Assembly: GCF_963855985.1 (NCBI RefSeq)
Contig: NC_087114.1
Coordinates: forward strand, 3,249,001-3,313,000
Direction: 5' to 3'
DNA length: 64,000 nt
Source: Ostrinia nubilalis
Lineage: Eukaryota > Arthropoda > Insecta > Lepidoptera > Crambidae
Positions 20,001 through 27,002 of this stretch are shown piece by piece. Each line of letters opens with the position of its first letter. The first letter of the stretch is position 1. Position numbers and translations under genes: made by a program. The notes below the pieces were generated by a model that was not told the origin of the DNA, did not search any database, and was given only the letters and a program-made list of their open reading frames with translations.

Positions 20001-21256
20001 CCAATGTTGGCACAAACTAGTTCCTTGACATATTTGAAGAGAGGCATTGGAACCAACGTTGGTGTCAAATACTGGCAAAAGATAGCCATCTCGGGCCCCG
20101 GCGGGCAAGCGCTGGCCGCCAACGTGCAGGCCATCGCCTTCACCGCGGCGCAGCTGCGCGCGCGCCAGGCCCGCCTGCAGCCGCCCGCCAAGCCCAAACC
20201 GTGAGTATTATACCATATTAGGTCATATAGTCTCCACTACAGGAAGTTTCGTCAGGTCAGCGAGTAAATTTGATCCTTTACGGCTGCCCGCTGCCGTGAA
20301 CCGCTTTCCCGCTACGTCACCAGGTGCGTGCATTCATATAAACACACCGCGTGTGGCACACGTGTCTTTAGACGGCGCTAAAACGACAACTAAAGTCGAG
20401 ACGGCGTCGAAGCGACAACCAGCGTTTTTAGACGGCGCCAAAGGGATAACTAGTGTTGCTAGACGGCGCCAAAACGACAACCAGTGTCTAGATGATGCCA
20501 AAGCGATAACTAGTGTCTCTAGACGGCGCCAAAGTGACTAGTGTCTAGACGGAGCCAAAGCAACAACTAGTGTTCTTAGACGGCGCCAAAGCGACAACTA
20601 GTCTAGATGGCGCCGAAGCGACAACTAGTCTAGATGGCGCCGAAGCGACAAGTAGTGTTTTTAGACGGAGCCGCTCTTAACGGGCATCAGGGTATCTAGT
20701 CTCCGCTACAGGAGCACGACCCTCTTTAATTCACCAGATGCAAATGCAGAATTTTATTTATTTATTACGTATACAAAACAGGACAATGTCCTAAACAATA
20801 CAATGACAATATGAATAAAAAATCAAAACCAGACATTATCCCAAAGCATGTACACAACATGGAATATTGCCAAGCAGTTGTTGTAAAAATCATGCAAATG
20901 AATCTAAGCCTAAAACTATTACAATTTGGCCTACACTTCCCACGCTGGCCAAAGAAGATAGTCTAATGCCCGTTTTCACCATCAATCCCTAATTTTTAAG
21001 TGTCCCCTATGTAAACAAAATTTCTGTTATTTGTTACCATAGGGGTCACTTAAAAATTAGGGATTGATGGTGAAAACGGGCATAAATCTAAGTGACTTAA
21101 CTAAAAATGTTTCCTTCCAGCGAGCTAGCAGAAGCCTCTGCAGTCCCGGCAGCGCCGGCCCTATCGGCGCCGCCAGCGACCGGCGGCGACGAACCGGCGC
21201 CCAACGGCTCCGTCCGGCGCCGCGCCGCCGACACGTTGCCTATGGAGGTCACGTGA
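200..21256 (+). CDS. E(Pc): Enhancer of Polycomb (E(Pc)/EPC1), C-terminal part, 12 exons
   Basis: Spliced CDS of exons 200-288, 897-1077, 1627-2147, 5451-5931, 7536-7694, 10922-11053, 11526-11631, 12264-12575, 14954-15231, 17675-17848, 18966-19096 and 21121-21256: 2700 nt, 899 codons plus stop, with every junction GT-AG and every phase consistent. The protein carries CIGFARRRVGRGGRVLLDR, which matches the same segment of vertebrate EPC1; HFRPKTP, equivalent to HFRPRTP; and the C-terminus MEVT, identical to human EPC1. The family scaffolds the Tip60/NuA4 histone acetyltransferase, acting in nuclear chromatin; the EPcA domain that binds the catalytic module must lie upstream of base 1. The C-terminal half is Gln/Ala/Pro-rich and low in structure. 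Most introns contain extra copies of exon sequence. Gene identity is near certain; which copies are used in mature mRNA is not. Confidence 0.95.
290..327 (+). repeat. ATTC tetranucleotide microsatellite
   Basis: About eight ATTC units directly after the donor of the first exon in the window. Confidence 0.9.
490..665 (-). mobile_element. tRNA-derived SINE
   Basis: On the minus strand a B-box-like ggttcgaatctc is followed by gaacccactcgtaacaa and a tail. The same family appears at 56690-56865. Confidence 0.55.
897..1077 (+). CDS. E(Pc): E(Pc) exon with the conserved basic EPC motif
   Basis: 181 nt, acceptor tcgcag, donor gtatgt, phase 2 to 0. Encodes the family hallmark CIGFARRRVGRGGRVLLDR followed by TPLDDLWPRLPFQFQG. 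This is the most conserved part of the region visible here and fixes the gene identity. No duplicate copies were seen in the neighbouring introns, unlike the later exons. Confidence 0.95.
1090..1320 (+). repeat. TTTGAC/TTTTGAC satellite
   Basis: More than 20 six- to seven-base units of gactttgacttttgac right after the donor of exon 897-1077. Decayed units extend to about 1500. It produces long but meaningless open frames on the minus strand. Confidence 0.9.
1627..2147 (+). CDS. E(Pc): E(Pc) exon, acidic/serine-rich linker
   Basis: 521 nt, acceptor gcccacag, donor gtgagt, phase 0 to 2. It contains a basic stretch (HSGGKHPWRHAFRQHL), then about three in-register repeats of the 10-residue unit ASENKISDTD, then an SDSSYDSDES acidic patch. 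The 30-bp internal repeat (near 1832-1925) is a coding minisatellite and may vary in length between alleles. It ends with NKKW, joined to LHFRPKTP of the next exon. Confidence 0.9.
2209..4172. mobile_element. About 2-kb TIR DNA transposon, degenerate
   Basis: Inverted ends cccaagtaacattttactcc (left) and its complement ending gctacttggg (right), about 38 bp with few mismatches. The interior holds the relic frame 3280-3561 (-). It lies in the intron between the 521-nt and 481-nt E(Pc) exons. Confidence 0.7.
3280..3561 (-). pseudogene. Transposon protein fragment
   Basis: 93-codon open frame containing RTWAIENRIPHSALNKLSGI and then LPSDALGIHT. This resembles the N-terminal segment W-A-x-x-x-x-I-x-H-x-A-L-N-x-L...LPxDAR-T found in many arthropod transposon proteins (from memory). 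There is no room for a full transposase, so it is a relic of the host element. Confidence 0.45.
4196..4345. mobile_element. MITE family A copy
   Basis: gtattcacaaacgatgcttg to gtgagacctcatagtattgt. Related copies lie at about 11300-11395, 50402-50515 and 57945-58250. Confidence 0.7.
4950..5095 (+). mobile_element. RTE-type LINE 3' fragment
   Basis: aggtggacagatgactttat, then ggggaggcctttgttaatag and gatgatgatga: decayed RTE 3' end. Confidence 0.6.
5451..5931 (+). CDS. E(Pc): E(Pc) exon with HFRPKTP motif
   Basis: 481 nt, acceptor with a strong pyrimidine tract (cctcccccag), donor gtaatt, phase 2 to 0. It starts WLHFRPKTPPPSPPSP, the counterpart of WRHFRPRTP in vertebrate EPC1, then a long acidic segment (DLTKDDKKLPDELLELVNDE) and a small basic patch SRKRKADAF that could act as a nuclear localisation signal (inference). 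Confidence 0.93.
5960..6085 (+). mobile_element. Short interspersed repeat (cttcgggacaa family)
   Basis: ggcgcttacacgtcccaaat through cacttcgggacaacatgggc to actccagtcacttttgtcag. The same sequence recurs at 43530-44770 (split), 56895-57015 (-) and 62438-62585. Confidence 0.7.
6112..6356 (+). pseudogene. Scrambled, decayed fragments of E(Pc) exon 6
   Basis: At 6112-6165 the sequence encoding QLLAVAV plus a gtaacg donor is recognisable but carries a TAG. At 6245-6292 a second copy ends cctaag|gtaaag. At 6337-6356 the exon start (tccgcggcgcac) appears after the exon end, so the order is rearranged. The fragments lie in the intron before exon 5, which shows that copies are not always inserted 3' of their source. 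Confidence 0.7.
7536..7694 (+). CDS. E(Pc): E(Pc) exon 5 of window, founder of the EEVQLPRGVQLQ array
   Basis: 159 nt, acceptor tattactcag, donor gtacgt, phase 0 to 0. Encodes VSPLAKETMYVEAQRSPP, an Ala/Pro-rich stretch, and RTETIEEVQLPRGVQLQ. Its 3' portion plus donor is the unit repeated 12-13 more times in the next 2.4 kb. This copy is taken as the constitutive exon because it alone has the full 5' half (YVEAQR) and a pyrimidine-tract acceptor. Confidence 0.88.
8153..8345. mobile_element. Palindromic MITE (cgtccaatgacccc family) inside exon-5 array
   Basis: Long inverted arms around caatgaccccgagctaccca and its complement gggtagcttggggtcattgg, separated by a GC-rich loop. Other copies: 8815-9175 (several nested arms), 9972-10110, 25895-26105 (most intact) and half copy 49785-49930. 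Confidence 0.8.
8815..9175. mobile_element. Nested/tandem MITE arms (cgtccaatgacccc family)
   Basis: Four successive left arms (ccccaagctacccatcctta) followed by one inverted right arm ending near 9165. The unit spacing of about 60 bp shows that the arm itself was tandemly amplified. Confidence 0.75.
10585..10745. mobile_element. Interspersed repeat family B
   Basis: tttcgttgcgggtccaatga ... gtcaagctgtagatcctagc ... gagaggtgggaatagtcccg. Copies at 38199-38345 and 50010-50170 (reverse), and partial copies at 50868-50970 and 52190-52300 within the KANSL2 array. Class unknown; I saw no inverted ends. Confidence 0.7.
10922..11053 (+). CDS. E(Pc): E(Pc) exon 6 of window
   Basis: 132 nt, acceptor tctgtttttag, donor gtaacg, phase 0 to 0. 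Encodes TVQTAHSPLKKHIITSAAHR and then QLLAVAVSESLK. Degenerate pieces of this exon occur both just downstream (about 11118-11153) and, unusually, 4.6 kb upstream near 6112-6350, before exon 5. Confidence 0.85.
11526..11631 (+). CDS. E(Pc): E(Pc) exon 7 of window
   Basis: 106 nt, acceptor ttccttctag, donor gtgagt, phase 0 to 1. Encodes VRLQNHLLSSQAGVLVQNG and PPVVAVPVQQARET. No duplicates seen. A TIR element (11653-11848) begins about 20 bp after its donor. Confidence 0.88.
11653..11848. mobile_element. MITE with actaaagtacggccaac ends
   Basis: Left end actaaagtacggccaac and right end gttggccgtactttagt form inverted repeats about 200 bp apart. Confidence 0.75.
12071..12180. mobile_element. 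110-bp palindromic MITE (cagccagcgtcaaata)
   Basis: Ends cagccagcgtcaaata and its complement tatttgacgctgactg with matching inner arms (acacccaaagt). A decayed half copy lies at 27042-27090. It sits about 80 bp before the acceptor of E(Pc) exon 8. Confidence 0.75.
12264..12575 (+). CDS. E(Pc): E(Pc) exon 8 of window, founder of the SHTIHHVAPNK array
   Basis: 312 nt, acceptor tttgttccag, donor gtgagt, phase 1 to 1. Encodes VAGVSVGASTSSPRRVSAP and then QSHTIHHVAPNKLKVLHAHP, LTQTQRTQLLAQNRSIAQLP and AVVSLSPLGEAKTTNT. The copies downstream lack the first about 45 codons. It is chosen as the main exon for its length and tttgttccag acceptor. Confidence 0.88.
12852..13028 (+). CDS. E(Pc): Candidate cassette copy of E(Pc) exon 8 (177 nt)
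   Basis: Begins after acceptor acaccccctag and ends before donor gtaagt. It is 59 codons, phase 1 to 1, so it can be added after exon 8 without a frameshift. The frame is fully open. Differences from exon 8 over the shared part are mostly synonymous (two CAT to CAC, CTT to CTC, ACA to ACT); one codon near the start changes Ala to Thr. The intron to the previous donor would be about 276 nt, long enough to splice. Confidence 0.55.
13686..13862 (+). CDS. E(Pc): Candidate cassette copy of E(Pc) exon 8 (177 nt)
   Basis: Acceptor accaacccctag, donor gtgagt, 177 nt, phase 1 to 1, open. It lies exactly 834 bp after the equivalent start of the previous copy, so the two form one higher-order duplication. 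Extra synonymous differences: CAG to CAA and GTC to GTT. Confidence 0.55.
14153..14323 (+). CDS. E(Pc): Candidate cassette copy of E(Pc) exon 8 (171 nt)
   Basis: Acceptor accaccccctag, donor gtcagt, 171 nt, phase 1 to 1, open. It differs from the 177-nt copies by an in-frame 6-nt deletion (Gln-Ser), so the deletion preserved the frame. It otherwise keeps HTIHHVAPNKLKVLHAHP onward. Confidence 0.55.
14954..15231 (+). CDS. E(Pc): E(Pc) exon 9 of window, founder of the KRQLVSLDGA array
   Basis: 278 nt, acceptor ctctcccaccag, donor gtgagt, phase 1 to 0. Encodes ALLKAAPGSVAQFFEIKSGQ, then KRQLVSLDGAALKGPQRVSL and DGRPLLRAALPAVRAQPLRH-Gln. The open frame continues without a stop through the first two downstream copies as far as 15663, so donors at 15232, 15448 and 15640 are alternative 5' splice sites in the same phase. 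Confidence 0.9.
15274..15447 (+). CDS. E(Pc): Candidate cassette / in-frame extension copy of E(Pc) exon 9
   Basis: 174 nt after an AG (gacgtcag), donor gtgagt, phase 0 to 0, open. All of the roughly ten codon differences from exon 9 in the shared segment are synonymous, including two-step changes such as TTA to CTG and CGA to AGA. It could be included as a cassette, or be reached by using the second donor, since the spacer is also open and in frame. Confidence 0.5.
15502..15639 (+). CDS. E(Pc): In-frame extension copy of E(Pc) exon 9
   Basis: Copy starting at PTAKRQLVSLDGA and ending at donor gtgagt. No AG in the right phase was found directly upstream, but the reading frame is continuous from exon 9 through this copy. 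One non-synonymous change (Arg to Gln in GPQRV); the other roughly nine codon differences are synonymous. Confidence 0.4.
15761..15880 (+). CDS. E(Pc): Candidate 120-nt cassette copy of E(Pc) exon 9
   Basis: The part aligned to AKRQ has become ctgaccgcaaagtgatag, which would be two stops in frame but reads as a branch-point-like CTGAC followed by an AG acceptor. From 15761 it is open, LVSLDGAALKGPQRV to RHQ, 40 codons, phase 0 to 0, donor gtgagt. A decayed exon start appears to have become a usable splice acceptor. Confidence 0.4.
15987..16124 (+). repeat. Copy of E(Pc) exon 9
   Basis: Open PTAKRQ-to-HQ copy with donor gtgagt. Four codon differences from exon 9 near the middle and end, all synonymous (for example GGA to GGC, CAG to CAA). 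No in-phase AG close upstream. Confidence 0.6.
16168..16305 (+). repeat. Copy of E(Pc) exon 9
   Basis: Open PTAKRQ-to-HQ copy with donor gtgagt. Differences from exon 9 are synonymous. The nearest AG (cacacag) gives the wrong phase for a phase-0 cassette. Confidence 0.6.
16348..16497 (+). pseudogene. Candidate poison-exon copy of E(Pc) exon 9
   Basis: Preceded by the best pyrimidine tract of the array (tctctttctctctctcacgc then atattag) and followed by gtgagt. 150 nt, phase 0 to 0, but with an in-frame TGA in place of the Gly codon of LKGPQ. If included, it would truncate E(Pc) and target the mRNA for nonsense-mediated decay. Confidence 0.5.
16600..16680 (+). pseudogene. Truncated copy of E(Pc) exon 9
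   Basis: Keeps KRQL-DGAALKGPQRVSL with an in-frame deletion of Val-Ser-Leu and several silent changes, then diverges before the donor. It is the last member of the array. Confidence 0.6.
16978..17012 (+). repeat. CA-repeat microsatellite
   Basis: About 17 CA dinucleotides with two CG interruptions, inside the intron after exon 9. Confidence 0.9.
17227..17430 (+). repeat. Dispersed insect repeat (ctgacccggcgaacttt)
   Basis: Begins ctgacccggcgaactttgtt, contains aaatcggttcagccgttctt and ends in a tatatatata run. This end structure is widespread in insect genomes. I do not assign a class with confidence. Confidence 0.5.
17675..17848 (+). CDS. E(Pc): E(Pc) exon 10 of window
   Basis: 174 nt, acceptor aatctcccag, donor gtaagg, phase 0 to 0. 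Encodes IQLKNRTTTLQVATPIARSS and ASLLQQTKGVQLGK. Single copy. A 3' portion GVQL resembles the exon-5 ending, but the flanks differ, so it is not counted as a duplicate. Confidence 0.88.
18240..18639. mobile_element. 400-bp Tc1/mariner-like MITE, TA target site
   Basis: Ends cagggtgtcccagaat and attctgggacaccctg, flanked by TA on both sides (18238-18239 and 18640-18641). Inner arms pair for about 60 bp, with an A/T-rich centre. Confidence 0.85.
18691..18824. mobile_element. Small palindromic MITE (actcggtcagtgcctgaggt)
   Basis: actcggtcagtgcctgaggt with gagcggcacgggaggg pairs with its complement ending cactgattgagt. The same termini occur around 24930, 25790 and 39600. Confidence 0.75.
18966..19096 (+). 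CDS. E(Pc): E(Pc) exon 11 of window
   Basis: 131 nt, acceptor accttcccag, donor gtgagt, phase 0 to 2. Encodes GGQKIAISGPGGQALAANVQ, AIAFTAAQLRARQARLQPPA and KPK. A near-identical second copy sits 1.1 kb downstream. Confidence 0.9.
19200..19940 (+). repeat. Minisatellite derived from the KRQLVSLDGA exon motif
   Basis: About 20 units of roughly 30-35 bp around gtgtctctagacggcgcc and aaagcgacaactagtg. The unit matches the E(Pc) exon-9 codons for AKRQLVSLDGA (aaacgacagctggtgtctct then agacggagcc) but is out of frame. It sits in the intron after exon 11. Confidence 0.85.
20082..20200 (+). CDS. E(Pc): Alternative copy of E(Pc) exon 11
   Basis: Nearly base-identical to exon 11 from QKIAISGPGG to the gtgagt donor. 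The original acceptor and first codons are replaced by a hairpin repeat (about 19993-20069), but CAAAAG provides an AG in phase 0, so it could replace exon 11 (119 nt, phase 0 to 2). It could not be added to it without a frameshift. The very low divergence points to a recent duplication. Confidence 0.45.
20355..20690 (+). repeat. Second block of the exon-9-derived minisatellite
   Basis: Same 30-bp family (tctagacggcgccaaagcga), about 9 units, after the second copy of exon 11. The two blocks flank that copy, so exon copy and satellite probably moved as one duplicated segment. Confidence 0.8.
20967..21082. mobile_element. 116-bp palindromic MITE with TAA target duplication
   Basis: Perfect inverted ends tgcccgttttcaccatcaat of more than 40 bp, flanked by TAA on both sides, which fits PIF/Harbinger-type insertion. 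It ends only 38 bp before the last E(Pc) exon, so it may include or displace the branch point. A partial copy lies at 50252-50340. Confidence 0.85.
21121..21256 (+). CDS. E(Pc): E(Pc) terminal coding exon
   Basis: 136 nt, acceptor tgtttccttccag, phase 2 in, TGA stop at 21254-21256. Encodes ELAEASAVPAAPALSAPPAT, then NGSVRRRAADTLPMEVT. Human EPC1 also ends in MEVT, which fixes the true C-terminus. Confidence 0.95.
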
Positions 21257-22440
21257 CACCGCCGCCCGCCCGCGCCCGTGCCGGCCTGCTAGTGATGTGC
21301 GAGAGTCGATTGCCGATATCGATGAGATTCGTGTTGTGTAAAAAATTAAAAATCTTCAAAAAATGCGTCGATCCTTCGTTATGTATATCTTTACTGGCTT
21401 TCGTGTGTCGATAGCGCCGTTGTCGATGGTTGATGTTGATGCATAGACGAAATCGCGGAAATCATTATTGGCTAATAATTCTACTACCGATAAATGGCTG
21501 GTATCGGTAACACAAAATCTTATATACTTTTAAATTGCCGAGAAAAATATGCATTATCAAAATACTTATCCTATAATGTTGTATAACTATAAATAGTAAT
21601 GCTCACAGGCGCTATAGATAGTATTGGCACGTGGCAATACTATCGATAGTAGCTTCTTATTCATATTGTCTCAACCATCGACAGTTTATCGACACGCAAA
21701 CTATATCAGCGGCGACGGCAGCACTCGTTTGGAGTTCTCAGTGCGATGGCCCGGCGGTGGCCTAATGGCCCGATAATGTGCTCTTGGACTATAGAAACGG
21801 CATCAATAGGCCTAATACAGGCCCCTGTAGGCCTGACGTACGGTGGGCCTGTCAGGCCCCATAGGCCAGGCCTGTGGATTAGCAAAAATGTTCAGGTAGG
21901 CCTGATGTACTTAGGCCTAAAACGCTTTGGTGTTCTGATAAGCCTGATAAAACGATTGAGGCAGTGATAGTCATTTAACAACTTAATATCCAATTCAATA
22001 GCCAATTAATAACGTATTCGTAGCCTAAATGTGTTTTATGAGGCCTAACAGAACAATCAAGGCCGCACTAGATTTCACAGGCCTGAAGAAAACAAGTGTA
22101 AGATATTACCCAAAATCGAGATAAAAGCATCTAGGCCTACACTATTGTAGGCCTGACAGTGAAGTGGCGTGGCCTGACGGGCCGCATAGACAATTATAGA
22201 CACGATCAGTGACAGTGAAGTGTGAACGGCGCGGTGTTATAGTCGAATGAAGCTGTGTGTGATTTTGAATTGCGTATAACAAATAATATGTATGATTTTT
22301 GGTTCATATCTAGCAGTTAATCTATGGTTTGTTTAAATTCTTTTGTTTTGTTTCACCTTTTTAGCTAATTTTGTTATTTTTAGTTTTTTATTCTGTTAAA
22401 ATTTTGCACAATTGACATTGATTTACCTTTTACAACCTAT
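21257..22440 (+). other. E(Pc) 3' UTR / downstream sequence, AGGCCT-rich
   Basis: No coding potential. Contains ATTAAA near 21347. Between about 21800 and 22190 the palindrome AGGCCT occurs about eight times with many near-matches. The poly(A) site cannot be fixed from sequence alone. Confidence 0.5.
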
Positions 22441-24925
22441 TTTCAACCTTTTTAGGGTTCCGTAGTCCTCACAAGGAACCCTTATTAGAACTTTTGTAGT
22501 CGCAGGCTTCTTAAAAAATCTCATTTATACTTATGAACTCTTGCAAACTTATAGTTAACAAAACAAATGTTTAAAAGTGTATTAATATCAAAACAAAGTA
22601 CCACATGAATGTTGTTTAGGTGGTCGCTCGCTCCTACTTTTTTACCGACTTCAAAAAGGAGGAAATTCTCAGTTCGTTTTGTATCTTAGAAACTAACAGA
22701 AAAATAGTTGATAGAGTAATCAAATATTCATGCCAAGGATAAGGAATTCTGATCTATAGTTTACACCAATGCAAAACTAACATAAATTCATCATTTCAAA
22801 AATTGTAATTTTATAGCATTTTGCTTGATACTTCCATACAAAGTTTTAACGTTTTATTACTTGATTCAACTTATTTATTATTTTGTTTAGGTCTATTCAG
22901 GATTAGTAGAATGTCATCAAAACATTGTATTTTCTAAATAATTATGTTGTCTAACCAAAAAACTACCTTACTAACATTCGTTTTGAGTTTTGTTTCGATT
23001 GATATTTATTTCATGTAAAATTTTTAACTGCGGAGTATAAGTAATTCAAAATCAGACGTTCAGCATCTGTTTAGGTTTATTTTACATCAATGTATGTATT
23101 AAAATAGAAAGGAATTATTTTCTTTAATGCAAATTGTGATATTAAAGAACTTGAAAACCATACGATTTTACTTTTAATTTTTTATCATATCATATTTATT
23201 TCCTTTCTCCGTCCGCCATTTTGTATTACAACAGGTAACAAAATGGCGGACTTCCGGTAACACCGCGCCAAAAAATATAAAATGGACGATTTAATCACGC
23301 TCGGATTTATTTTAGTATATCCGCCATCTTATTCGCGGCTTATATTAATGTTTTAATTTAAAGAAAATGAAGTTACAAGGAATTACTGTAAGCTATGTTT
23401 TATTGTAGTATTTAGCTTTTAAAACGAATTCTATTGGGGCCGGAATAACAGCTCTCTTTCGCCTTACAAATATGTTTTTTTCAATATTTTTTTTTTTACT
23501 TCTGTATCGAAAATTGTACATCTGTTACAATAATTTTAAATTAACAAAAAAATAAGTGAAAAGTGTAAAAAACACGAGCCAAGTTTTAAACAACTTTTTT
23601 AATATCCGTTCATCATATTGCAAAATTCATATAAATTATGTTTACAAGTAACATATTCCGACGCCCTGAAAATACTAAATTATAGTGCGTTCCAAACAAT
23701 TTTTATAAAATGTAGTAGGCGATAGACATTCAAGTATAGTTCTTACACAATCACTATTATGATACTACGACATACACACCAACTCACAAAATAGACTGTT
23801 TTTTTTTTTAATCCTTCCTGGCCTGGAAATTTGTACCATTGGCCGAATACTTGTAAGTTGTCAATATATTCTTTCATGTCGTTAAAATAAAATGTTTGCT
23901 TCCAGTTTGCTTCTTCTTACACAGTTTTAAACTTTAAACTTGTCCTAACACCATTCATTACCCAGTAATTCGAAATCACATCTTTTAAAAAGACGCTTCA
24001 TTCTGGTCTTAAAAACTTAATTGAATTTAAATTACCTGTAAATTAAGATTTTTGGTTGCATTGTGTAATTGTAAAAAGTATTTTGTGAGTTGACAAAATA
24101 GTGACGTCACTTGCTTGTATTGCCATACAAAATCTATGGAAGTCTTATTTTGACAGTTTTAAAAAGTACGTCAATTGATTGGTGGTGTCAACAAGTCTAT
24201 TTTCACTTTCATTATAACAAAACTCGCTGTGCCCGCGACTTCGTACGCGTGAAAATTATATTTCCCATTTTTGCAACATTTTTCTTTACTGCTCCGCCCC
24301 TATTGGCTGTAGGGTGATGTTATATAGCTTTAAGCCTTCCTTAATAAATGGGCTATATTTAAATTTAATTAACACAAATATTTTTTCAAATCGGACCAGT
24401 AGTTCCTGAGATTAGCGCGTTCAAGCGAAAAAACTCTTCAGCTCTATAATATTAGTATTGATAAAAATTGGAAGACCAAAACCATGTTTTCAAATCAAAA
24501 AGTATCAATTTATAAAATTTACTCCTTTTAGAACGTGTTTTTTTACTACAACCACAAATAAAAAAACCATAAACCATGGCACTAATATTCAATATCACAT
24601 TTTATCGATATGGTTTGGAGCCATCTATAGTATAATAAGAGCGCTTTTACATTAGGGCGTTAGAGCGCGACAGCAGCGGCGTTTTTATAATGTAAAGGCA
24701 TGCATCCGCTGTCACATAATATGAAATTTTCGGCAGCGCGTCAGTCGCGCGTTTGTCGCGCGTCTGTCGCACGTTTGTCGCGCTGCTAAGTCGCCTTGTG
24801 AAAGCGCTCTAACCACGCTTCATTGAAAGTTAATTTTAGTGGCTGTGACATAGGTAAATGATTTAACCTTAAGAATGCCAGACTTTAGTATTACAACTCG
24901 AGTAACATGTATACACAAATAGGCC
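22441..24925. other. AT-rich non-coding sequence with repeat remnants
   Basis: Holds fragments such as tttttagggttccgtagtcc (about 22448) and accgacttcaaaaaggagga (about 22645), common lepidopteran repeat ends, and a dispersed repeat at about 24225-24460 (ctgtgcccgcgacttcgtac). No convincing exon. Confidence 0.5.
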
Positions 24926-25800
24926 ATTAAGCGGCACGGGAGGGTGTTTTTGAGACGTCAAAAGTCAACAAGACTAGATTTGTACAGAGTAAATACAAAT
25001 GAGTAGGTCATTTTCATAGAAACGCACCGAGCGCGGTTTGTATGTGAGCGCGCCAATATACGTATGCTCCCCGCTAATCCCCGCAAAATGGCAATGCCAG
25101 ATTTTGTATGGGAGGTGGCGTCTTTTTTTTTCGCGCGGCCATCGACCAAACCTTGTTTTTTGATTACAAAATAGTGTAATAAACCAAACTTACTATGACA
25201 TGTATACCTCTAAACTCAGTCTGAACTGAGTTACGAGCATTAGAAGTTTGATGATTTTCATACTAGATTTGCTTTTTGCGCGCAAGTTTTGTAAGAAATT
25301 GCAACAAAATAGTGACATTGTATATGTGAACAAACAATACCATCCATTAAAGGCTCCAGACAGCAGAATCAGCGCAATAAAAAATAGCGCAATATTTTGT
25401 TGCAATTTCTTACAAAACTTGCGCGCAAAATGCAAATCTAGTATGAAAATCATCAAACTTCTAATGCTCGTAACTCAGTTCAGACTGAGTTAAGAGGTAT
25501 ACATGCCATAGTAAGTTTGGTTTATTACACTATTTTGTAATCAAAAAACAAAGCTTGGTCGAAGGCCGCGCGAAAAAAAAAAGACGCCACCTTCCATACA
25601 AAATCTGGCATTGCCATTTTGTCAGTGTGTGCGTGCGCGCCGCATACGTATTGGCGCGCTCACATACAAACCGCGCCCGTGCGTTTCTATGAAGATGACC
25701 TACTCATTTGTATTTACTCTGATTTGTATGCTCTGTCACTTCATAATATGTCAATGTCAGCCCTCCCTTGCCGCACTCATACCTCAGGCACTGAGTTAGC
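24925..25800. mobile_element. About 870-bp foldback element
   Basis: Two arms of about 400 bp (about 24930-25320 and 25395-25800) are near-perfect inverted repeats: caaatgagtaggtcattttc pairs with gaagatgacctactcatttg, and gagttacgagcattagaagt with its complement. Unpaired centre about 70 bp. An 80-bp piece of the same family sits at 7905-7988. Confidence 0.85.
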
Positions 25801-25894
25801 TAGACCTATACTTCAAAATGTCTCTGATGCGTTTTGGACTTAAGTACTTTGGAATAAGGTTCAAGGTTGATTGAGGGAATTTTACTAAAGCCTG

Positions 25895-26105
25895 GTCCGT
25901 GATCACGTAGAATTTTGTCCAATGACCCCAAGCTACCCATCCTTATCGCTCGCGTGTAATTATGTTGCTGTCGCGCTCGCACACTCACTGCGGGCGCCCG
26001 TCGCACAGTCGCGACAGCAATATTTATATAATTACGCGCGAGCGATAAGGATGGGTAGCTTGGGGTCATTGGACAAAATTCTACGTGATCACGGACCAGG
26101 CTATA
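25895..26105. mobile_element. Most intact palindromic MITE of the cgtccaatgacccc family
   Basis: Ends cctggtccgtgatcacgtag and ctacgtgatcacggaccagg pair almost perfectly, followed by the shared caatgaccccaagctaccca arms. Confidence 0.85.
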
Positions 26106-26489
26106 GTGTGAACACAGTTTATTATCCAAGCTATCACAATGATTTTCTCCAATGGATTTTGAACTTAGTACTTTGGGTTTAGAGTTTAAAATGGATTGGC
26201 TAAATTGATAGCGACCGTTACAAAGCCTAAGAAATGTACAACCCGATCGAGCAACTGCGCACCTCGCTGGAATGCGACTCACCGGCTAAGAACTCACGGC
26301 GCGATTTTCATCCCGTCAACGACAACAAATCGCTGAGTTGCGATCCTATCGAGTAATCGTTCTATCGAAATGACCCTTGTGAATACGTATTTAGAACTGT
26401 TTTTCAATGGGACGACTTCTGATTCTGAACGTCAGCGCGATCTTGACTGTCAAAATACGTGAATAAGGCCACTTAGCGGCGATGTGACG

Positions 26490-26994
26490 CAGTGTTGCCA
26501 GAAGGTTACTTTTGTAACCTTTTAGGTTACTTTTGAACTGCATTGGTTACTTTTAGGTTACCCTAATGAAAAGGTTACTTTTAGGTGATTTTTCAGAAAT
26601 TGTAGAATCAACTTTTACAGGTTATTCAGTAAAAAATATTAAAAGTGACAATTTAAAAATTATGTCATAAACTGCATTTAAACATGAATTTGATTTATTA
26701 TTTGTTACAGAAAATGAGTTTTAGCGAATGTTTTTCGATAATAAAACGCAAATCCATGAAACGGTTTTATACGACCGGTCACTTTTCGGTCTTCATGGAA
26801 TGGTCAAAATTTCGAATTTAGGTAAACGATTGATGATCAATTGTATTCATTTTCCATCCATGAACAACCTTACACAATCGCTCCGCACCCCCCCCCCCCC
26901 CCCCCCCCCACGTAAGAAGGTTACTTTTTATTCAAAAAGGTTACATTTTTTTATATTTCTGGTAATTTCTGACAAGACCCGACTGGCAACATTG
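26490..26994. mobile_element. 505-bp hAT-type element with 8-bp target duplication
   Basis: Ends cagtgttgccag and ctggcaacattg, flanked by identical 8-bp ATGTGACG (26482-26489 and 26995-27002), which is diagnostic of hAT transposition. The interior has repeated ggttacttttaggttac motifs and a run of about 22 C near 26888-26909. No transposase. Confidence 0.88.
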
Positions 26995-27002
26995 ATGTGA
27001 CG

